Of a stretch of DNA of 64,000 bases, positions 60,600-64,000 are shown one piece after another. A program made the translations under genes and the position numbers. Below the pieces are notes generated by a model. It made no database searches and was not told the DNA's origin. It saw only the letters and a program-made list of their open reading frames with translations. Each line of letters begins with the position of its first letter. The first letter of the stretch is position 1. This DNA is from Perilla frutescens (lineage: Eukaryota; Streptophyta; Magnoliopsida; Lamiales; Lamiaceae), in assembly GCA_026008535.1 (NCBI GenBank), contig BRKX01000002.1, positions 59,889,170 through 59,953,169 of the forward strand, given 5' to 3'.

Positions 60600-61965
60600 T
60601 TTACACATGCATATATGTATCATTTATTCATGACTCAAGTCTCAACTGTAAATGCTTAGAAATGGAAATACTGTATCTCTACAAAACTAGTTGGAATTGA
60701 ATTTCATGCGGATGGACAATGTTGGAATCTCGAAAATCTAACGGATATTCAACAGCACACACCTAGACATTTATCATCAGTCATATACATTTTCCATGGG
60801 TATTATCTTGGAATTTTTAAAACTTCTTAGGTAAAATCTAGTGATCTAACTTCTTTTTAAATTAAATACCAGTGGAATCTAATCATTAAGTGAAAATTGA
60901 GTATTTTCTTTTAGTGTTCTTAATATCAGATTTTATTTTAGATATAAGTTTTTAGGCGGCTCACTCTTCTGTCTTGAGAAAGGGAGGCCATGTTTGGTAG
61001 GTGGAGAAAAAGAAATATTAACTCATGTACATAAACGAAATTAAAGAGGCGCCACGAAATGAAATAACCCTTTTTGGATTGGTACTTTGAGGTGGTGATC
61101 AGTTTAAACTCTTGATATCATTTTTTACCAACAAAAAAAAAAGTATGTAATATTAGTTGGTGAATTTTATTGGGTTAAAAAAAAGTTATAAAATGTCCAT
61201 CGAAAAAAAAATATCTATTTGTTGATATTTTTTTTATTCCAACAGTCACTTTTCAACAACTTCATAATTAGACCAATTAGTAGAATTTTGGCTGGAGTAA
61301 TGAATTCAAAAAAACTTACCATTTATTCCAACCAATGATTTTAATTGAAATTGGCCTATTTAATTCTTGTAGTGGCATGTGAAAATCATTAATAGAGTAA
61401 TTAGATACGTGCACGGCAACCACTAAATATGAAGAAGCAGAAAGAATAAGGTTGTATAGTTTCGTTGAAAATTATAGGAATATCCACCAGAAGATGCCGT
61501 ATTATTTCTGGAGCCACTATGTATAGTTGCTTTCAAAAAATATGGAAACGATTCCCTGGGCCTTGATAGGAATAGGATTGACCGTTGACATGAAAGATCA
61601 TCTGACTTCCCCTATACGGTCGATTGCTCTAAATTGAGTTGAGTCGCTGTCCCTTTTGCCAAGCAAAGACTAATTGGGGTAGTTAGGGCCCGCAAATGGA
61701 GAAAATTGTTCCAAATGTAAACAAACAATTCATTTCCTCAGTTCAGCCCATGACTAAAAGTCCAAGTCTTCTACAATTAATTTTGTACTCCAACTCCAGT
61801 CTCCATCCCATTTCCGGAGTCAAGTCAACCTGCTTTTTTTTTTCTATTTCAAAACAATCAATATGAGTGTATGAGTGTTAACACTGCAGATTACACAATT
61901 AAATTAGTTAGCATCGAACTACAAAATCACAAGGCCATAATCGTACACGGCCCCAGTTCCAAACA
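60600..61965. promoter_or_regulatory. spacer and promoter between truncated and full-length kinases
   Basis: 3' flank of one gene and promoter of the next. WRKY-type TTGAC cores cluster here: TTGACC and GTTGAC at 61578-61590, and on the minus strand two in GTCAAGTCAACC near 61820. No TATA box is convincing. Confidence 0.4.
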
Positions 61966-64000
61966 ATGACACCGAGAATCACTAAACTCTTTATTCATAA
62001 ATCAATATTTTTTCTTATTTTCAAATGTTTAGTATGTTTGAGTTTAGAAAAAGACACCATTTCCGCCGGTATGGTTATGAAAGATTCCGAAACCATTGTA
62101 TCCGAAAAGCAGGTGTACAGAATGGGATTTTTCAGCCCTCCAAATACCACCAACCGCTACTTGGGCGTCTTCTTCGCCTTCTCTGAAGAAACCGTGATAT
62201 GGGTCGCCAACAGAGAGAAACCCCTCCGAGATTCTTCCGCCACTGTAACTCTATCCCGAGATGGTAATCTCGTGCTCATGGACGGAAGGAATCAAACCGT
62301 CTGGTCAACCAACGTCACCACTTCTTCTCCCGCCAAAAATTCCACTCTCCAAATCCTCGACACCGGAAATCTTGTCTTGCGGGACGTTGCGACGGGAGAC
62401 ACGATGTGGCAGTCTTTCTCACAACCTACGGACATAGTCGTGCCGGGCATGACGTTGAGCCAGAACGTGATTACAGGGAAGCAGGTGGCGCTGTCGGCGT
62501 GGAAAAACGCCACCGACCCCGAAATAGGAAGCTTCACGGCGGGCCTGCAGGCCCTGAGCATCCCGCAGCTTTTCGTGTGGAACGATGGGCGGCCGCACTG
62601 GCGGAGCGGGCCGTGGAACGGGCTGATTTTTCTCGGGATAAAGGAAATGTTCTACGCGTACACGGACGGGTTCACTCACGTGAAGAATGACAGCGCGGGA
62701 AATTTCTTATACTCAAAGCCTCAGGAGAATGTGTATATAACAGCCAGCGTGAATTCATCCGGCAGCGTGATCCGGAAGATGTGGGATGGCGCGAGGAAGA
62801 GATGGGACGTGGTGTGGACGGCTCCTCAAAACGAGTGTGATGTTTATGGGAGGTGTGGGAGCTTTGGTAGCTGTAATGCTATGGAATCGCCTATCTGTTC
62901 TTGTTTGAGAGGGTTTGAGCCCGCCAATGGAGATGAATGGGGGAGAGGGAATTGGACTAATGGCTGCCGGAGGAAAAAGGAGTTGCAGTGTGGGAACGAC
63001 AACGGAGATAGATTTGCAAGGTTGCAGTATATGAAGGTTCCTGACTTTGCTCAGCCCTTCTCTTCCAGGCTGCAAGATGAATGCCGGACTAGATGTCTGG
63101 GGAATTGCTCTTGCATAGCTTATGCTTATGATCCAACAAACATCGGTTGTATGTTTTGGAGCAATACATTGATTGATTCTCAGAAGTTCGATCGTGTTGG
63201 TGTTGATCTATACGTTCGTCTCTCTGCTTCTGAATTCGGTACGTAATTTCAATTCCTTCACAGGTTTTGCATGCCATCCATCTTATTTAATTTACAACTC
63301 GATTGAGGGTAAACGTCTGAATTGCAACCATCTCTGTAATTTGTTTATCCAGAGAATAACCAACAGAGAAAGTTGTATGTCATAATTCCAGTAGCTGTGG
63401 CTTTTGTTTGCATATCCATTTTGATATTCATTGCTTGGTGGCTGATGGTGAAGAAGAAGAAAGGTGATTAATTGGCCTATTGACCTAGCTATATATATTT
63501 TACAATATTGTACATGCATGTTACGTTCTATGTCAAATCTGCAGGGGACAAAGCAAAAGCTACAGATATTTTACAAGTAGGACAAATGTTCACAACAGAT
63601 TCAACTGCAATCATTCTCAGAGATGAATCAAAGGAAGTTAATATTGGAGAGTTGCCAAAGTTCACTTTCGAGATGCTTGCTAATGCAACAAATATGTTCC
63701 ACGAAAATAATCTTCTTGGGAGAGGTGGTTTCGGTCCTGTTTACAAGGTACAAAATTTCATAGTTAAAATGCCAATATGCATTAATCAGTTTTGAATCAT
63801 TGCGAGATCTGACCGACGTTCAACGGTGTTTAATTTTTGGTAGGGAATTATGGCGAATGGGAAAGAAATTGCTGTGAAGAGACTATCAGCAGATTCTGGA
63901 CAAGGAATGCAAGAATTCATGAATGAAGTGACTGTGATTTCCAAACTCCAACATAGAAATCTAGTGAAACTGCTGGGAGGTTGTGTAGAGAAAGAAGAGA
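61966..64000 (+). CDS. full-length G-type lectin S-receptor-like kinase, copy D (cut by window end)
   Basis: Exons seen: 61966-63238, 63353-63463, 63545-63747, and 63844 to the window end. Exon 1 has a signal peptide (IFFLIFKCLVCLSL), B-lectin (RMGFFSPPNTTNRYLGVF, VIWVANREKP, ILDTGNLVLRD), S-locus glycoprotein domain (WRSGPWNGLIFLG), EGF (CDVYGRCGSFGSCN) and PAN (CRTRCLGNCSCIAYAY). Exon 2 is the transmembrane helix (VIIPVAVAFVCISILIFIAW). Exon 3 is 203 bp, as in the gene at 41003, and ends GRGGFGPVYK. Exon 4 gives GIMANGKEIAVKRLS. The rest of the kinase lies outside. The frame is open throughout. It is the closest relative of the gene at 41003. Confidence 0.93.

Overview
The window is nuclear DNA of a flowering plant, very probably a eudicot. 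It has AT-rich intergenic sequence, phase-conserved introns, plant receptor-like kinases, and plant-specific retroelement lineages (Sirevirus-type Ty1/copia and Athila-type Ty3/gypsy). A finer placement, for example an asterid, is only a guess. All four host genes lie on the + strand and belong to one family: G-type lectin S-receptor-like kinases (S-domain RLKs).

Positions 1-21823 are a nest of retrotransposons. The host element is a 5'-truncated, stop-riddled Sirevirus-like copia element with gag, pol, an env-like third ORF region and tandem copies of its 3' LTR. A 12.46-kb Athila-type element on the minus strand (7155-19618) is inserted into its 3' part. Both Athila LTRs, a 5-bp target duplication (GGAGT), a primer-binding site related to tRNA-Asp, a polypurine tract, gag, protease-RT-RNase H-integrase and an env-like ORF are all recognisable, but the coding parts carry stops and frameshifts. 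A 47-bp near-identical direct repeat brackets the whole nest (1-47 and 21977-22023).

Positions 24976-64000 hold the receptor kinase array, in alternating order: truncated (24976-27609), full-length (41003-44317), truncated (58283-60599), full-length (61966 to beyond the window). The two truncated genes have identical coding lengths for exons 3-6 and lack the B-lectin and most of the S-locus glycoprotein domain. They keep EGF/PAN, transmembrane and a complete kinase. The two full-length genes share their own exon-length signature. This looks like tandem duplication of a two-gene module.

The spacers (27.6-41.0 kb and 44.3-58.3 kb) are mostly transposon remnants. They include a hAT-type MITE with a perfect 8-bp target duplication, a 2.5-kb solo LTR with TAACG target duplication, a ~5-kb terminal-inverted-repeat element that carries an O-fucosyltransferase exon and stops about 100 bp before the start codon of the second kinase, a SINE-like retroposon with a perfect 15-bp target duplication, a foldback MITE, minisatellites, and a possible mitochondrial insert. 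The oddest unexplained signal is a roughly ten-fold enrichment of the hexamer TGGGCA/TGCCCA across the Athila element only, in LTRs, untranslated and coding parts alike.
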